From: DATJLY01 sp035604615
GTDB lineage: Bacteria; Pseudomonadota; Alphaproteobacteria; ATCC43930; CGMCC-115725
DNA length: 64,000 bases
Reading direction: 5' to 3'
Assembly: GCA_035604615.1 (NCBI GenBank)
Contig: DATNID010000044.1
Span: 62,001-126,000, forward strand
Shown piece after piece: positions 62,731 to 64,000 of this stretch. The position numbers and the translations under genes were made by a program. Within the stretch, counting starts at the first letter, position 1; the number at the start of each line of letters is the position of its first letter. The notes under the pieces are model-generated. The model did no database searches, was not told where the DNA came from, and saw nothing but the letters and a program-made list of their open reading frames with translations.

Positions 62731-64000
62731 AGCCGCTGTGGACCGCTTCCGAGGCGGCAGAAGCGACCGGCGGGCGCGCCACCGGCGACTGGTTCGCGCG
62801 CGGCGTCTCGATCGACAGCCGCACCGTCGCCACGGGCGATCTGTTCGTGGCGCTGACGGGGCCCAATTTCGACGGCCATGATTTCATCGCCGACGCGCTC
62901 GCCAAGGGCGCCGCCGCCGCGGTCGCGAGCCGCGCGCCGGCAAACCTCGCGCCCGACGCACCGTTGCTCTTGGTCGCAGAGACGCAGAAGGCGCTCGAAG
63001 ATCTGGGGCGGGCGGCGCGGCGGCGCTCATCGGCCACCATCGTCGGCGTCACCGGCAGCGTCGGCAAGACCGGCACCAAGGATGCGCTGCGCCGCACCTT
63101 CGAGCGCCAGGGCCGCACCTTCGCCTCGGCCGGCAGCCTCAACAACCAGTGGGGCGTACCGCTGTCGCTGGCGCGCATGCCGGCCGACACCGCCTATGGC
63201 ATCTTCGAGATGGGCATGAACCATGCCGGCGAGATCGCCGCCCTGTCGCGCCAGGTGCGGCCCGACGTGGCGGTGATCACCACCATCGAGCCGGCGCATC
63301 TGGGCTTCTTCGCCTCTGTCGAGGCGATCGCCGACGCCAAGGCCGAAATCTTCGCCGGCATGAATTCGCGCGGCGCCGCCGTCCTCAACCGCGACAATCC
63401 GCACTATGCGCGCCTCGCCGCGGCGGCGCTCGAGGCGGGGATCGTGCGCATCCTCGGCTTCGGCGCCCATGCCGAGGCGCAGGTGCGGCTCATCGAATGC
63501 CACCTCCACGCGACGGCGAGCGCGGTGACGGCGGCGGTGATGGGCGAGATCGTCGATTACTGCATCGCCATTCCCGGCCGCCACTGGGTGATGAACAGCC
63601 TCGCCGTGCTCGCCGCCGTGAAGGCGGCGGGGGGCGATGTCGGGGCGGCGGCCGCTGCGCTCGGCGCAATCGAGCCGATGGACGGACGCGGCCGGCGCCA
63701 CAAGATCCAGGTGCGCGGCGGCACCGCCGAGCTGATCGACGAGAGCTACAACGCCAGCCCCGCCTCGATGCGCGCCGCCTTCGACGTGCTCGCCGCCAAC
63801 GAGCCGGGCAACGGCGCCCGCCGCATCGCCGTGCTGGGCGACATGCTCGAGCTCGGGCCGGCCTCGCGCGCGCTCCATGCCGGGCTCGCGGCGCCGCTCA
63901 TCGATGCCGGCGTCGATCTCGTCTTCACAGTCGGGCCCGAGATGCGCGCGCTGTTCGACGCGCTCCCCAAGCCGCGCCGCGGCGCCCATGCCGCGACATC
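62727..64000 (+). CDS. murF: UDP-MurNAc-tripeptide:D-Ala-D-Ala ligase, partial
   Basis: Adds D-alanyl-D-alanine to the UDP-MurNAc tripeptide, completing the cytoplasmic precursor. About 424 residues are visible; the C-terminus is beyond the window. Seen are the N-terminal SIDSRTVATGDLFVALTGPN and FDGHDFIADALAKGA, Walker A VGVTGSVGKTGTKDALRRTF, NNQWGVPLSLARM, FEMGMNHAGEIAALSRQVRP and IDESYNASPASMRAAFDVLA. Start ATG overlaps the murE stop. Downstream mraY and murD would be expected outside the window. Confidence 0.96.
   Translation, partial: MKPLWTASEAAEATGGRATGDWFARGVSIDSRTVATGDLFVALTGPNFDGHDFIADALAKGAAAAVASRAPANLAPDAPLLLVAETQKALEDLGRAARRRSSATIVGVTGSVGKTGTKDALRRTFERQGRTFASAGSLNNQWGVPLSLARMPADTAYGIFEMGMNHAGEIAALSRQVRPDVAVITTIEPAHLGFFASVEAIADAKAEIFAGMNSRGAAVLNRDNPHYARLAAAALEAGIVRILGFGAHAEAQVRLIECHLHATASAVTAAVMGEIVDYCIAIPGRHWVMNSLAVLAAVKAAGGDVGAAAAALGAIEPMDGRGRRHKIQVRGGTAELIDESYNASPASMRAAFDVLAANEPGNGARRIAVLGDMLELGPASRALHAGLAAPLIDAGVDLVFTVGPEMRALFDALPKPRRGAHAAT

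Overview
The window is GC-rich, densely packed DNA from what looks like a free-living alphaproteobacterium. I cannot name the genus. Supporting signs are the F0 part of ATP synthase as a separate atpI-atpB-atpE-atpF'-atpF operon with duplicated b subunits, a gene for Usg, a CIRCE-controlled groESL operon, rnpB placed just ahead of the mraZ division/cell-wall cluster, and several families of short palindromic repeats between genes. No rRNA, tRNA or CRISPR array was found.

Layout. 1-5.5 kb: a SAM-cycle operon on the minus strand (HTH-methyltransferase, metK, ahcY), rpmB, the mutase chaperone meaB and a secreted protein. 5.5-9.9 kb: an Atm1-type ABC exporter coupled to an MFS pump, a Rap1a/Tai-like gene broken by an in-frame stop, and small genes. 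9.9-17.5 kb: DEAD-box helicase, methylmalonyl-CoA mutase, heme A synthase, usg, groESL and a tiny lipoprotein. 17.5-22.8 kb: a DinG/XPD-like helicase and the F0 operon. 22.8-33 kb: a cupin, two substrate-binding proteins without transporter partners, a ParE-type toxin-antitoxin pair, omega-amino-acid transaminase with alanine dehydrogenase, an exported alpha/beta hydrolase, an LhgO-like oxidase and an orphan response regulator. 33-42 kb: a loose catabolic set (TauD/TfdA dioxygenase, double-VOC dioxygenase, old-yellow-enzyme reductase, gentisate-dioxygenase-like bicupin, fused HyuA/HyuB or 5-oxoprolinase).

42-53 kb is the accessory zone. It holds a MipA/OmpV-like protein with an extra C-terminal region, a 5'-fragment of the hydantoinase gene, an antitoxin beside a deleted HigB-like toxin, a decayed nuclease-methylase gene split by an IS5-family element that carries a passenger gene, and a nucleotidyltransferase cassette lying between a haloacid-dehalogenase-like gene and a displaced copy of its 3' end. 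A similar partial-duplication layout surrounds the alpha/beta hydrolase near 29.5-31 kb.

53-64 kb returns to conserved chromosome: DUF445 protein, amidase, rnpB, then mraZ-rsmH-ftsL-ftsI-murE-murF joined by start/stop overlaps. The usual rnpB-mraZ junction has been opened by an accessory pocket holding a Tse2-like toxin candidate with a partner gene, a DUF2971-like 5' fragment and an IS3 remnant. The novel material to pursue is the Tse2-like pair, the nucleotidyltransferase cassette, the IS passenger gene and the recurring partial-duplication architecture.
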